10,709 nt of DNA from Glomus cerebriforme (Eukaryota; Glomeromycota; Glomeromycetes; Glomerales; Glomeraceae), in contig QKYT01000118.1 of NCBI GenBank assembly GCA_003550305.1, forward strand, positions 63,782 to 74,490. The letters are read 5' to 3'. The notes beneath the pieces were generated by a model, which ran no database searches, was not told where the DNA came from, and worked only from the letters and a program-made list of their open reading frames with translations. Below, in pieces: positions 1 through 8,628 of this stretch. A program made the translations under genes and the position numbers. Within the stretch, counting starts at the first letter, position 1. Each line of letters begins with the position of its first letter.

Positions 1-564
1 GGCAAATTCTCTGGATTTTCAACTGCACATAACCTTGCTTATATCAAAGATCATTTACAAGATATTACGAACCTTAAAAATGTCTATAAAAGAGATGATG
101 ATCAGAATATTTACTTCAAATTCACATCAGAATCTGATCTTTTCAACACGTGCAGCACCAATCTATATATTGATAATCTAAAACTTAAAGGAGTTCCTAG
201 AGGCACCAATTGGTCTGATAGAGATGCTTTCCTCAGCTCTCGCTGCTCCAAACGTCCTAAATCGACGCCAGTTCCTTACATTTGTGCCACTGGGACCAAC
301 CACGTCTGCATCTCATCTCCCAGACAAATGTGTTCTCCTTCCTCTGATTTAATTGAAAATGAACGTATTTCCAACCCTTGGAATATTGATACTGTTAAGA
401 AAGACGAAGATGTTAACACTTGCTCGATACAAATACTTCATGATTCTTATGGCCTACACTTACCTACTACAGCTCAAGGACCTGCCCTCATGGATACTAT
501 ATATGCTAATTCCCTCAACAATTTGGTCCAGTCTTCCCATGAATGGGAAGCCCAACCGTGGTAA
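1..564 (+). CDS. LINE ORF1-like protein, C-terminal part (5' end outside window)
   Basis: Frame 1 is open from the first base to a TAA at 562-564, giving 187 residues without a visible start. It lies just upstream of the endonuclease frame, where a LINE ORF1 (RNA-binding, gag-like) would sit. The early segment (residues about 25-75, around NIYFKFTSESDLF and LKLKGVPRGTNW) alternates hydrophobic and polar residues and could be the end of an RRM-like fold; this is a weak inference. A CCHC knuckle, usual in many ORF1 proteins, is not present. The C-terminal half has scattered Cys and a WNID segment but no motif I recognise. An internal ATG at 328 exists but the frame is open far upstream, so it is not taken as the start. 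It could equally be the first part of one long polyprotein. Confidence 0.45.
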   Translation, partial: GKFSGFSTAHNLAYIKDHLQDITNLKNVYKRDDDQNIYFKFTSESDLFNTCSTNLYIDNLKLKGVPRGTNWSDRDAFLSSRCSKRPKSTPVPYICATGTNHVCISSPRQMCSPSSDLIENERISNPWNIDTVKKDEDVNTCSIQILHDSYGLHLPTTAQGPALMDTIYANSLNNLVQSSHEWEAQPW

Positions 565-592
565 ACTGGCGTTTCTGTTTCAATGTTTTTAA

Positions 593-2080
593 TTCTCTAA
601 TAAATTTGAATTACAGTCAGAAGGGGGTGGATCCCTTTCCTCCGTTCACATAATTCTCCTTAACAATAGTCCAGGAAGCATTACATTTTCAGATACTCAT
701 CACTCTCCAATTAACATCAGGGCTTCTCCCCATCACAGTCCTTCACATTTCAAACTTATATCTACTCTAAACATTATATATAACAACATTAATGGACTGA
801 GAAGTAATCCTACCAAGCTCATTCAACTCATGGAGTTTACCGCAGATTCCCGCGCTTACATCGTTGGAGTTACAGAAACTAATATTGATAGCAAAGCTGG
901 CAACTTTATCCCCTATAACCAACATTACAAAGAATATTTTTCAGATTGTGACGATAAAATTAAAGGCTTAGGAGTTGCCTTATTAATACACGAGATTTGG
1001 CTCAAACATTTAGGCAAGATCGAATGCCCTAATCCTTACTACATTGAAGCCACCTTTTATTTCAAAGAATGCACATGTCACATAGGGGTAGTATACATGG
1101 AACCAAATAACAAATCCAATTCATCCCACATCACCGCACTAATTAAAGATAAGCTCATTAATTACAATAGAAGAGAAGAATTTTTCATTATTTTAGAAGA
1201 TTTTAATACTCTCCGAAATAAAAGGCTTGATCACTTTAGACAAAGAGGATACATAGGGCCCGCGTATAGGCTCTTCATATTATTTGATGAACTAGATTAT
1301 ATAGACTCATTTAGAGAACTTCATCCAAATTCAAGAACTTATTCATACACACATGATTCTACAAAAACAAGGATAGATTATATCTGGCTTTTTCCAGCTT
1401 TTTCTGATACTTTACTTAAAGTGGATATTATAACATCGCTAGACATCACTGACTCTGATCATGATATTAACTTTTCCTCCATTAATTTTGGTTTNCANAT
1501 TTCTTACAATATACACAACACTTACATCAACAGCGGTCAAGAACAACAAAAAGTTTATCAATACGACAAAGCTTTGGCTGAACAGTAGTCTGCTTATCGC
1601 TCACAAGTCACCGAACTTTTACAATCAGAAGGAGTTCTGTCTCTAATCGACTCACTTTCTCCTCATACCTTCGATCAAAACAATGCTGATCATATCTGGG
1701 ACTTAATCTCCTCATCGATTCAACAAGCTGCTGATAATAATATACCCTTTTCACTAATCTCCAATAAAAATCTCAAAAGGGTCCAAATCCACAAACACAA
1801 ATCCTTTTATAAAAGGAATTTACAAATCTTCAAAGTACTTTCTAATTTAAGGAAATTGCTTAATACTACTAAAGACTTTCAAGACCCTTCGTATTTTCCA
1901 CCTGACTTGTTACATACGTTTCAGAACCTTCAACGTACCATTTCTCGCCTCTTGACGAATTTGCCAATGAATACGAAGACTTACCCGCACCTTCATGGCA
2001 CGATTCCATTCATATATGGATTGGCTATCAAAAGGCGACTCTACTTAAAATTTTTCACAAAGAACGAGATGATAATATAA
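593..2080 (+). pseudogene. APE-type endonuclease domain of LINE ORF2
   Basis: This is the exonuclease-endonuclease-phosphatase fold that nicks the target site. The N-terminal strand reads IIYNNINGLRSNPTKL from about 773, upstream of the first ATG at 830, so the ATG is not the true start of the domain. Expected motifs follow in order: GVTETN with the catalytic Glu (875-877), the YMEPN region where YxPPN is usual, EDFN (1196-1207) where the family normally has GDFN, KTRIDYIW near 1366, and SDH with the catalytic His (1460-1462). Two ambiguous bases (1495, 1498) follow. A TAG at 1586-1588 interrupts the frame, but the same frame continues to a TAA at 2078-2080; the linker sense is lost after about 1950, where the real reading moves to frame 1. 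The stop is probably a mutated CAG. Confidence 0.85.
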
Positions 2081-4050
2081 AAGATGCTATTAATAAACGA
2101 AATTACAACATTATCAATGACCAAAAGAAAATGCTTAATTCTATTTTGAAATGGTCTTCAAAAAAGATAGTCATTGACCGCTTAAGAATCAACACGGACA
2201 CTCCTGAAGAATCTATGTTATTCGAACCTGATGAAGTCAAAAAAGAAGCAGCTTATACTTTCCAAAAGATATTTAGAAATCGCCATCACAAATTTGATAA
2301 TTTATCTGCAGAATGGGTGGAGATATACCGCCCTATGGACTCAATCAACCCTGATATTTACAGTATGCTCTCTTGGGCCCTTACAAGGGAAGAATGGCTT
2401 TCAATTCTAAAGAATTCAAATAATGACTCCGCTCCTGGCATTTCTGGCATCGGATATACCTTAATTAAGAAATGTCCCTTAAAGATTCAGGACGCTTTCG
2501 CCAAATTTGCAGGTTATTCGTTAGCTACCGCCATCATTCCAAAGAAATGGAAATTATCACAACTTATCCCCATCCCTAAACTGACCGAGTGGAATTACAA
2601 CCTATCACAAACTCGTCCCATTCTACTTTTAGAATGCTTTCGGAAATGCGTCGTTAAAATACTTACCTCTAGATTATCCTCTATTTGTACACATCACAAC
2701 GTGCTCAAGGGGCCAAATCATGCAGGACTTCCTGGCAATGACACTTCCACTCCCCTAACATTATTAAATAATCTTATTTCAGAAGCCAAAAGGTCAAAGT
2801 CGGAGTTGTGGTTAGCTAATCAAGACATGCAAAAAGCATTTGACTCCGTTTCAATGACATCCTTACGAAAATCCCTCGAACACATCAAAGTACCAAATAT
2901 TGCTGTAGAATTTATCATTAATTTGTTTGATTCAAGACAAATCACCATTATCACAAAATTCGGACTCACCAATTTTTTTACGGCTGAAGCTGGTATCGAT
3001 CAAGGAGGTGATCTCCCCCTCCTTTGGCGCATTTTTTACGACCCGCTTCTTTACAGAGTCCAGCATTCAGGAAATTGTGGCGTTCTCTTTTAAGTTTCTT
3101 TCGCTCCTAATAATTCTCAGCTGTTTACAGATAATCCAACATCGATTAAGGCTGCTGCTTCCGCTTATGCAGATGACACGCAATGGATTGGCAACTCAAA
3201 ATCTGATTTGCAGCATATCATCAACATTTCAAATGAATTTTTTGACATTGACAACATACAAATTAACGGAAAAAAGTCGTCACTAATGGTTTTTAATGTC
3301 ACTTTACCAAAGGATCAATGCAACATTATAATGGGCAATGGACAGAACAGTAACTTGATCCATGCCATCGACAAAAGTCTCACTGAACGAATCCTTGGTG
3401 TTTGGTTCGTTACGGGCAACCAACATACCGCTGATGTCAATACAGCCTCTCTTGAAATTAGGAATATTTGCAAGCTCACTTGCAGAAAAAAACTTACTAT
3501 AGGACAACTAGTTTACATCGTGAATAGAGTACTCATTCCAAGACTTCAATACAGATTAATGCTGACTTCCTTATCTGATCACAAAATAGACAAACTATAC
3601 TCTCCTTTTACAACAATTTGCAAATACCAGCTAGGGCTTTCGAGGACCTCAGCTAATAATATTTTATTTCATCCCGCTCTAGGAGGTCTTTGGAACCTTT
3701 CTCACTCTATAAGAGAACAACAGATTACTAACCTTTTAATACATCTTAACTCCAAGGGTCCTCTTAGAGATTCAACACACATTGTCTTGAAAAATTGTCA
3801 ATTAGACTTAGGATTGGTTACTTCCATTTTGGACCATAAAGTAGTGCCCGAAGATTTCACTCTAGCTCCTTATTGCATCTATTTACGTATTCTATCATCC
3901 ATGAACTCTTTGCTACTTAATGTTACTTCTCCGCCTTCGGCTAAGGATGCTTGGACAATTATTGGTTCAGGACCGGCCATCAGAGACTTAATTTACGATA
4001 ATTATCCAACGGATGTCACTCCTTTATTGAAATTTTTGACTAAACACTGA
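1951..4050 (+). pseudogene. Reverse transcriptase domain of LINE ORF2
   Basis: Frame 1 carries the linker and the RT. Visible in order: a fingers region with SAPGISGIGYTLIKKC (about 2428), LSQTRPILLLECFRK (motif 1-2 region, about 2605), motif A DMQKAFDSV with the catalytic Asp at 2824-2826, motif B GIDQGG (from about 2992), WRIFYDPLL, motif C YADD at 3166-3177, and a downstream ILGVWF motif near 3391 typical of LINE RTs. Both metal-binding positions (motif A Asp and YADD) are intact. A TAA at 3091-3093 sits between motifs B and C in the same frame, so the YADD would not be translated from this copy. The frame ends at a TGA at 4048-4050, and the coding trace continues in the same frame beyond it. 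Confidence 0.93.
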
Positions 4051-5661
4051 CTATTTTATATAACACAAATCATTACGTCTGATTATGACAACGTACTTAG
4101 TTGGAAACAAGTTAAATTCCGCCAGCTGAAGAACCTGAAAGGCAGAATTCCTAACTTATTCGCCTCCCTTCAATTATTAGGCTATAATTTTTTAACATGC
4201 CTTACTGACGGTGACGATGCATCAACCGCATTAATCAACACAGGAATATTGCCTGAACCCCACATTTCCTTCACACCAGACCGGCGGAAGAAAGAATGGA
4301 TTAAAAGCACCACAAATTCAAACACTATATACGGTTGAATCATTAACAAAAACAATGATCAAGTTACAGTTCGACACTTTCTACCTTCTACTTTTTACAA
4401 CGACAAAGGGGACTCTTGTTTATCCTTGACCCCCAGTCATAATGTATCATGTGATACCATCAACAGAGCAAATCTCATATCTTCATCACACTTAGATACT
4501 AAATGCACTTTTTATATCTCACCATCGGCACAATTTAACAGTCTAGTCAGCCTCAAAAAAGCTCGCTCAGATTCGAATTCTTTTGAAGATACTTATACTT
4601 CGGATCTTTTCTACAATCATAATTCTTCCGCTCATTACGTTGATGATGCAGAATTAATGACAGCACGGAATTCCCTGCCGGTCATTTACTTATCGAACTG
4701 CAGTTCAGCTGATGAAGTCCTTATACGCAAATTTATAGACAAATTTGATTCCCAAGAACATTTAATATCTCTTCTAAAGAATTTACATCTACTCCATACA
4801 GAGGATATTCACATATATACCGATGGATCCTTATTCTCTTCATCAACTTCAGTTATGGGATCAGGTTGGATTGTCAAAGACTATCCGGACTTATTTTTCA
4901 ACTGCCAGTTGTTCGATTGGCCATCTTCCACTAGAGCTGAATTATGCGCTATATTCACTGCTGTTTTGGCCACGCCTTCGTCTTCAAATTTATATATTTA
5001 CACTGATAGCAAAGCAGCAATTGATGGGATTAATTATGTTTTAGATTTAGGATATAATAGTTATAGAAAAATTTTTAAATTAAATAATAGATCTTTTCTT
5101 CTTTCAATTTTTTATTTACTAGAAGTTAAACATATTTCTTTACATCTGGTTAAAGTCAAAGGCCACTCAGGTGACCCTCTTAATGAGGCAGCAGACAGAC
5201 TCGCTAAACAAGAATCTTATAGCCAACATACCATTGGTGCTTGTCATTATTATGATTTTGAGTTGATCCAATACCAATTGGTTTGGGATAATATTCCTGT
5301 CAAAAAATCCACTCGTGCATTTATCAAAATACTTCATAATGCCAAAGTTGCTGCATCATGGTTCACGAACTATTACAATAGTGAATTATATGATAGTACT
5401 TACTCCTCCACCCATTGGACTTCCTTGTGGATCACATTTTTCACCAGAAACAACTCACTGTGCTTCCACTCTAAGATTCACGATAGTTTTTCGCGTTGCC
5501 TTAAACTATTAACTTTGGCTATACCTACAATGAATATCATGAAAGAACGACACCCTGCGAAATTTACGAATGATAAATGCTTTTTTTGCGAATCTGAACA
5601 AGAAACTCTTTTCCATCTAATCAGAGGTCCCAATTTATTTTCAAATGGACCTGCGTCATAG
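4051..5661 (+). pseudogene. RNase H domain and Cys/His motif of LINE ORF2
   Basis: This is the same frame 1 after the TGA at 4048. A further TGA at 4336-4338 splits it (context YG-stop-IIN, where Arg is likely). The RNase H has all four carboxylates: IYTDGS Asp (4822-4824), SSTRAEL Glu (4939-4941), IYTDSKAAI Asp (5005-5007) and EAADRLAK Asp (5194-5196), plus VKGHSG with the His (5164-5166). RNase H removes the RNA strand of the hybrid during second-strand synthesis. About 120 residues later a CxxCx8Hx3 motif starts at 5578, as in the zf-RVT region of many LINEs, but the fourth ligand position (5626-5628) is Gly instead of Cys. The frame ends at a TAG at 5659-5661 after a frameshift near 5640. 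No ATG is needed for this stretch; a TTG at 4426 is only where the frame reopens. Confidence 0.92.
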
Positions 5662-6362
5662 ATAAAGCGATTTCTAACACCTCTCTATTCATTCTCAACT
5701 GGAACCCTTTTTCCAATTCAGACAACCAACATGCACAGCAGGAAGCAGTCCTTTCCTTCCTTAAGAAATTTTTCACTGCTGACCTTATTGATCATAACAA
5801 CAAACATTGGCTATTATTTCATACACTCCGATCCACACATTCCAATTCCAGTTTCTGAGATCTTCACAGAATTACAAAATCAAACCAAATTACTTTTCAA
5901 ATTCTGGACAAGCTGACCACTTTCCTTATTCAAGCCTTTCATCGTTATATTTGGCTTTCACGTAACAAACTCTTTAAAGAATGGGAATCCTCAATTAATT
6001 TATCGGACAGTTTCATTATCTCATCTTCTCATTCTTCAAGCAAACCTTGTCCGAGCAAGATCCATCATTATATTGGTGATACTCTTTTCGATGAATTTGA
6101 CAATCCTATAGAGAGTTCTACCACACGTGACATTTGTTCCTTCTCCAGATGGAAAGATAGGATGTTTAGATTTATTAATGAAGGGTTTCATTTAGNGGAT
6201 ATTGTTATTAAAAAGGTGGATAAATTAGCAAAACTTACAGAGGGATTATATAATAGTATTTTGTATGAAAAATTGGATTTAAACTTAAATGTTAATAATT
6301 ATTACTTAGATAGACTTGTTAGCCATTTTGATTCATCACTGGTACAAGGTTGGGAAGGTTAG
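5640..6362 (+). pseudogene. C-terminal extension of LINE ORF2
   Basis: Frame 3 takes over at about 5640 (starting FKWTCVIDKAIS) and runs to a TAG at 6360-6362, interrupted once by TGA at 5856-5858 (context SSSF-stop-DLHR). That gives roughly 240 residues after the Cys/His motif. Internal segments read as ordinary protein (AFHRYIWLSRNKLFKEWE about 5928, and FSRWKDRMFRFINEG about 6138), and the frame closes just before an AT-rich 3' UTR, which supports it as genuine coding sequence and not a chance ORF. I recognise no catalytic domain. The IWxxRNxxFKEWE pattern resembles the post-RNase H tail of other fungal LINEs, from memory only. One ambiguous base lies at 6196. Confidence 0.72.
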
Positions 6363-6528
6363 ATTATGATTGAATTTAGTTCTTGGTAACAAAACTTTTT
6401 TCTTAAATTTAATCTTTGCGAGACAAGTTATACTTTTCTGTCACAGAGGGTATATTCGTGATTTATCTCTCGTAATTATGTATTCTTTTAGAACTTCAAT
6501 AATTATAATAAATGCGATTAACTTGTCT
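6363..6528 (+). other. LINE 3' untranslated region
   Basis: This AT-rich stretch lies between the ORF2 stop (6360-6362) and the A-tail. It has no coding pattern beyond a short chance frame starting at 6370. In LINEs the 3' UTR is what the RT recognises to start copying; no stable stem-loop stood out by eye. Confidence 0.7.
6507..6512 (+). promoter_or_regulatory. Polyadenylation signal AATAAA of the LINE
   Basis: A canonical AATAAA hexamer lies 16 nt before the first base of the terminal A-tract, the expected spacing for cleavage and polyadenylation of the element transcript. In DNA this AT-rich the hexamer alone would mean little; its position between the ORF2 stop and the A-tail is what supports the call. 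Confidence 0.7.
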
Positions 6529-6546
6529 AAAAAAAAAAAAAAAAAA
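6529..6546 (+). repeat. A18 tract, 3' tail of the LINE
   Basis: Eighteen uninterrupted A residues follow the AATAAA signal by 16 nt and mark the reverse-transcribed poly(A) end of the retrotransposon. The following bases (tacaaataattaataa) should hold the right copy of the target-site duplication; the left copy is outside the window. Confidence 0.85.
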
Positions 6547-7310
6547 TACAAATAATTAATAAAATTATAAAAATTTTATATGCAAATTTGTAATATTGGA
6601 TATATTTTTTGCTTCTTTTTTTAAAGTATTTTATCCTATAAATTAAAAAAGTATGTATTACCATAAATTATGAGCGAGATAAGAAGTTATTTATTAATAT
6701 GTAGGATCACATTAAGCGTGAGCACTAACCACAAAGAATAAATACTACTCTCACTTCCACTTACTACCTTAAAGGTAATCCTGAACTTCGATACACACAC
6801 CTTTTATAATTTTCTTGTTTTAATTGTTTTATTTTCTTATAGAACTCATTAAATATTATTTTTTATATATATATTGTAATGACTTGTCTTTTCAATTTGT
6901 TCAAAGAAAGATATTTTTTTTATCTCAGTGAAATATATATACAAGCATATTATTTTCATGATTAAATATACCAATTATGGTTTAAGATTTATTATTAATG
7001 AGATTATCAGATGATCAAGTAAAGCAAATTTTGTTTATTTAATTTTGATAAAGAAAATTCTAAAGATGAACAAATTTAATACTTGTTTGCTACTATTTTA
7101 TAAAAAAATAGTACCTAAGTTGTATGATGTTAACGTTAGTATCAATTTACAGCCCAAAAAAAGAGAGGTACGAACTGGGCCTAACTACTCATATATAAAT
7201 ATATAATTGTATGAAGATAAATTAATTATCTTCTTTGATATATAGTTAATTTTTTCTTCTCTATGATCGTAATGCATTTCTAAAAAAATAAATTGATTTA
7301 GAATATGATA
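6547..7310. other. AT-rich intergenic DNA, no gene seen
   Basis: This holds only short chance frames, homopolymer A/T runs and no motif I can support. A somewhat less AT-rich patch at about 6700-6800 does not fold as a tRNA and has no coding pattern. A 5-bp inverted repeat (gccca at 7152-7156, tgggc at 7176-7180) is too short to call. It is probably the flank into which the LINE inserted. Confidence 0.6.
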
Positions 7311-7781
7311 TTATAAATGAATTATAAAAGTTTTTATTATAATTATCCTGTCTTTTCCAAAATCTAGTTCTAAATAGGATGTAGTATCTTTCCCCTTCAC
7401 GCGTTCATAAACCTCATCTAGGAATTCCATTATGATAAAGAATAAAGTTCTAAATATCAAGCAATTGATCAGTTAGAATAAGCATTTGAAACATAATAAA
7501 CATAGATCTATTGACAGTTCAAATATTTACATAGTAGTTCCTAATGAGGTTCTTCCACTTTTGGCTGCATCATTGACTGGTAAATCTTGAAGGTGGTTTA
7601 TTCTGATTCAAATGAATGAATTAGTTAAGCATATTACTTACAAATATTATGAATATGAACTTTTGGATAACAGAACTCCAAAATTTTTGGCGACTCCTCC
7701 CATATGTTGAATAATATTCATTATTCCTCCTTCTCCTTTGGCGAATTGGATGGGTCTAATGGTATGAATGACATGGCATAT
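7311..7781 (-). pseudogene. Possible relic of a spliced gene, three exon-like blocks
   Basis: On the minus strand three open blocks are separated by intron-like sequences and keep phase across both junctions. Block 1 (7781-7642) includes FAKGEGGIMNIIQHMGGVAK and has a TAA at 7649-7647 just before a GTAAGT donor (7641-7636). The first putative intron (7641-7603, 39 nt) has a CTTAAC branch-like site and a CAG acceptor. Block 2 (7602-7531) reads LQDLPVNDAAKSGRTSLGTT. The second intron (7530-7450, 81 nt) has GTAAAT, CTAAC about 24 nt before the end, and TTTAG. Block 3 (7449-7311) reads MEFLDEVYERVKGKDTTSYL and onward to TAA. I do not recognise the protein. The 39-nt intron is unusually short, and such splice signals are common in AT-rich DNA, so this is tentative. 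Confidence 0.3.
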
Positions 7782-7784
7782 TTA

Positions 7785-8033
7785 GAATTTTATATTAAAA
7801 AAATTATTGAAAAAGATTTCTTAGTAGTAAAAAGTGAATTGAATTATAAAAAAATATCCATTTATAGATAAAATTTGAACAATTACTCTTTGTATCGATT
7901 TTGATTTCCTTTTAAAAGTTTTACATAATAATTTATTTTTATTGTTCCATTAACATTATTAAAAAATTTTTAAGTACATCCTATTATTATTTAAATTATC
8001 ACCCATATGATAAAATTAAAATAACCTTTTTTT
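7785..8033. other. AT-rich spacer, nothing identified
   Basis: About 250 bases of A/T-dominated sequence with no open frame, repeat or motif I can support. Confidence 0.6.
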
Positions 8034-8150
8034 ACCACACAGATTAACCACACAGATTCAACATACATTCAACATATATTCAATACAAATAACGAATTTT
8101 GGTACAAATTGAATACAAATTGAAGCAAAATTCAATTGTATCACGCCTGT
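8034..8150. repeat. Cluster of short tandem repeats (11-13 nt periods)
   Basis: Three tandem families sit side by side. ACCACACAGATT occurs at 8034-8045 and 8047-8058 (13-nt period). Units of the type ATTCAACATAC occur at 8056-8066, 8067-8077 and 8078-8088 (11-nt period; the third is diverged). TACAAATTGAA occurs exactly twice at 8103-8113 and 8114-8124 (11-nt period), and a near inverted copy, TTCAATTGTA, follows at 8131-8140. The block closes with TCACGCCTGTGA (8141-8152), whose 4-bp ends are complementary. It lies on the 3' side of the MULE transposase, so it could be a subterminal or terminal repeat of that element, or a separate small element. The other end is not in the window, so this cannot be decided here. 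Confidence 0.6.
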
Positions 8151-8345
8151 GATTTTTAGAAAATTAAAATTTTATTGATTTATTTTTGTTTAATATATTT
8201 AAGTACCCAATACATTATCAAGAGTGCAAATTCATTTGAACCATAATTAATAGTAATTGGATGGGAATCAATAATAACATTTACATTAATTTCAAGTAAT
8301 TTTTTGAATCATTTACATTGATCCATTTTTCGATTTCTGTATTTC

Positions 8346-8391
8346 ATTATCATCATCATCATTATCATCATCATCGTCATCATTGTTATCA
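8346..8391. repeat. ATC/GAT trinucleotide microsatellite
   Basis: Interrupted ATC triplets (ATT, GTC and GTT variants among ATC units) cover about 46 bases. On the minus strand they read GAT/GAC/AAT codons, that is Asp and Asn. Such tracts expand by slippage; the interruptions indicate some age. It is part of the broken acidic frame at 8313-8639. Confidence 0.85.
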
Positions 8392-8597
8392 GAAAAATTA
8401 TCATCTTCATCCTCATCTGAATCAATAAAATCATCAGTACTAGATAATGCTTATTGTACAGAAGATTAAAAAGCATCTTCTGATAAGCCTGTATAGGTAT
8501 ATTTTAATTCCTTTTGGATATAATGTGTATGGAGTTTAGCTAGAACTTCTAACTTTTCAACTTTTAATCTATTTATATTTAAGGCGATTTCTATTTG

Positions 8598-8628
8598 TAC
8601 ACGTGTATGTGGACACGTATCACGTGAT
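8598..8628. promoter_or_regulatory. Pair of CACGTG palindromes (E-box-like)
   Basis: TACACGTGTA (8598-8607) and ATCACGTGAT (8619-8628) are both perfect 10-bp palindromes around the CACGTG core, with centres 21 bp apart, about two helical turns. CACGTG is the core site of bHLH factors such as Cbf1/Pho4 in fungi (established knowledge). A weaker CATGTG lies at about 8646. No gene start is visible nearby, and the sites overlap the open acidic frame, so a binding role is only possible. Confidence 0.35.

Larger units (their letters stand above)
593..6362 (+). pseudogene. LINE ORF2 (endonuclease-RT-RNase H polyprotein), degenerate
   Basis: The coding trace runs for about 1,920 codons in three connected frames: frame 2 (593 to about 1950), frame 1 (about 1951 to 5640) and frame 3 (about 5640 to the TAG at 6360-6362). 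Domain order is endonuclease (about 770-1500), linker, reverse transcriptase (about 2390-3400), RT-linked thumb/connection region, RNase H (about 4805-5220), Cys/His motif (5578-5628) and a C-terminal extension. In-frame stops are TAG 1586-1588, TAA 3091-3093, TGA 4048-4050, TGA 4336-4338 and TGA 5856-5858. Both frame changes fit the loss of one base in short runs (about 1945-1951 and 5635-5640). Catalytic motifs survive in every enzyme domain, so the decay is fairly recent. Frame 2 opens right after a TAA at 590-592, and the first ATG (830) falls inside the endonuclease fold. Confidence 0.9.
1..6546 (+). mobile_element. Non-LTR (LINE) retrotransposon, 3' part, decayed
   Basis: One element explains the whole left 6.5 kb: an ORF1-like frame, then an ORF2 with APE-type endonuclease, reverse transcriptase, RNase H and a Cys/His motif in that order, then a 3' UTR, a poly(A) signal and an A-tail. 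In the family, ORF2 nicks target DNA and copies the element RNA at the nick (target-primed reverse transcription). The presence of RNase H after RT points to the I/Tad-like group of LINEs; the clade is inferred, not computed. The 5' end lies outside the window, so the left target-site duplication cannot be seen. Five in-frame stops and at least two uncompensated frameshifts make this copy non-autonomous. The right boundary is the end of the A-tract; flanking DNA begins tacaaataattaataa. Confidence 0.9.

Noticed and set aside
2927..3286. Frame-2 open reading frame overlapping the RT
   Set aside because: A shadow of the RT in frame 1, apart from the short ISP piece explained by the compensated indels. 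YADD is in frame 1.
4426..4428. TTG as a start of a separate RNase H protein
   Set aside because: The same frame continues upstream past the TGA at 4336 with protein-like sequence, so this is one broken ORF2 and not a new gene.
6700..6800. Less AT-rich patch checked as a tRNA or SINE
   Set aside because: No cloverleaf, no A/B box pair and no A-tail of its own.
7152..7180. Short inverted repeat gccca/tgggc as a terminator or hairpin
   Set aside because: A 5-bp stem with a 19-nt loop is expected by chance.
7708..7720. Palindrome TGAATAATATTCA
   Set aside because: Six-bp arms made almost only of A/T are common in this composition.
8020..8165. Repeat block read as a complete MITE
   Set aside because: The two ends do not form a convincing inverted pair and no flanking target duplication is visible.
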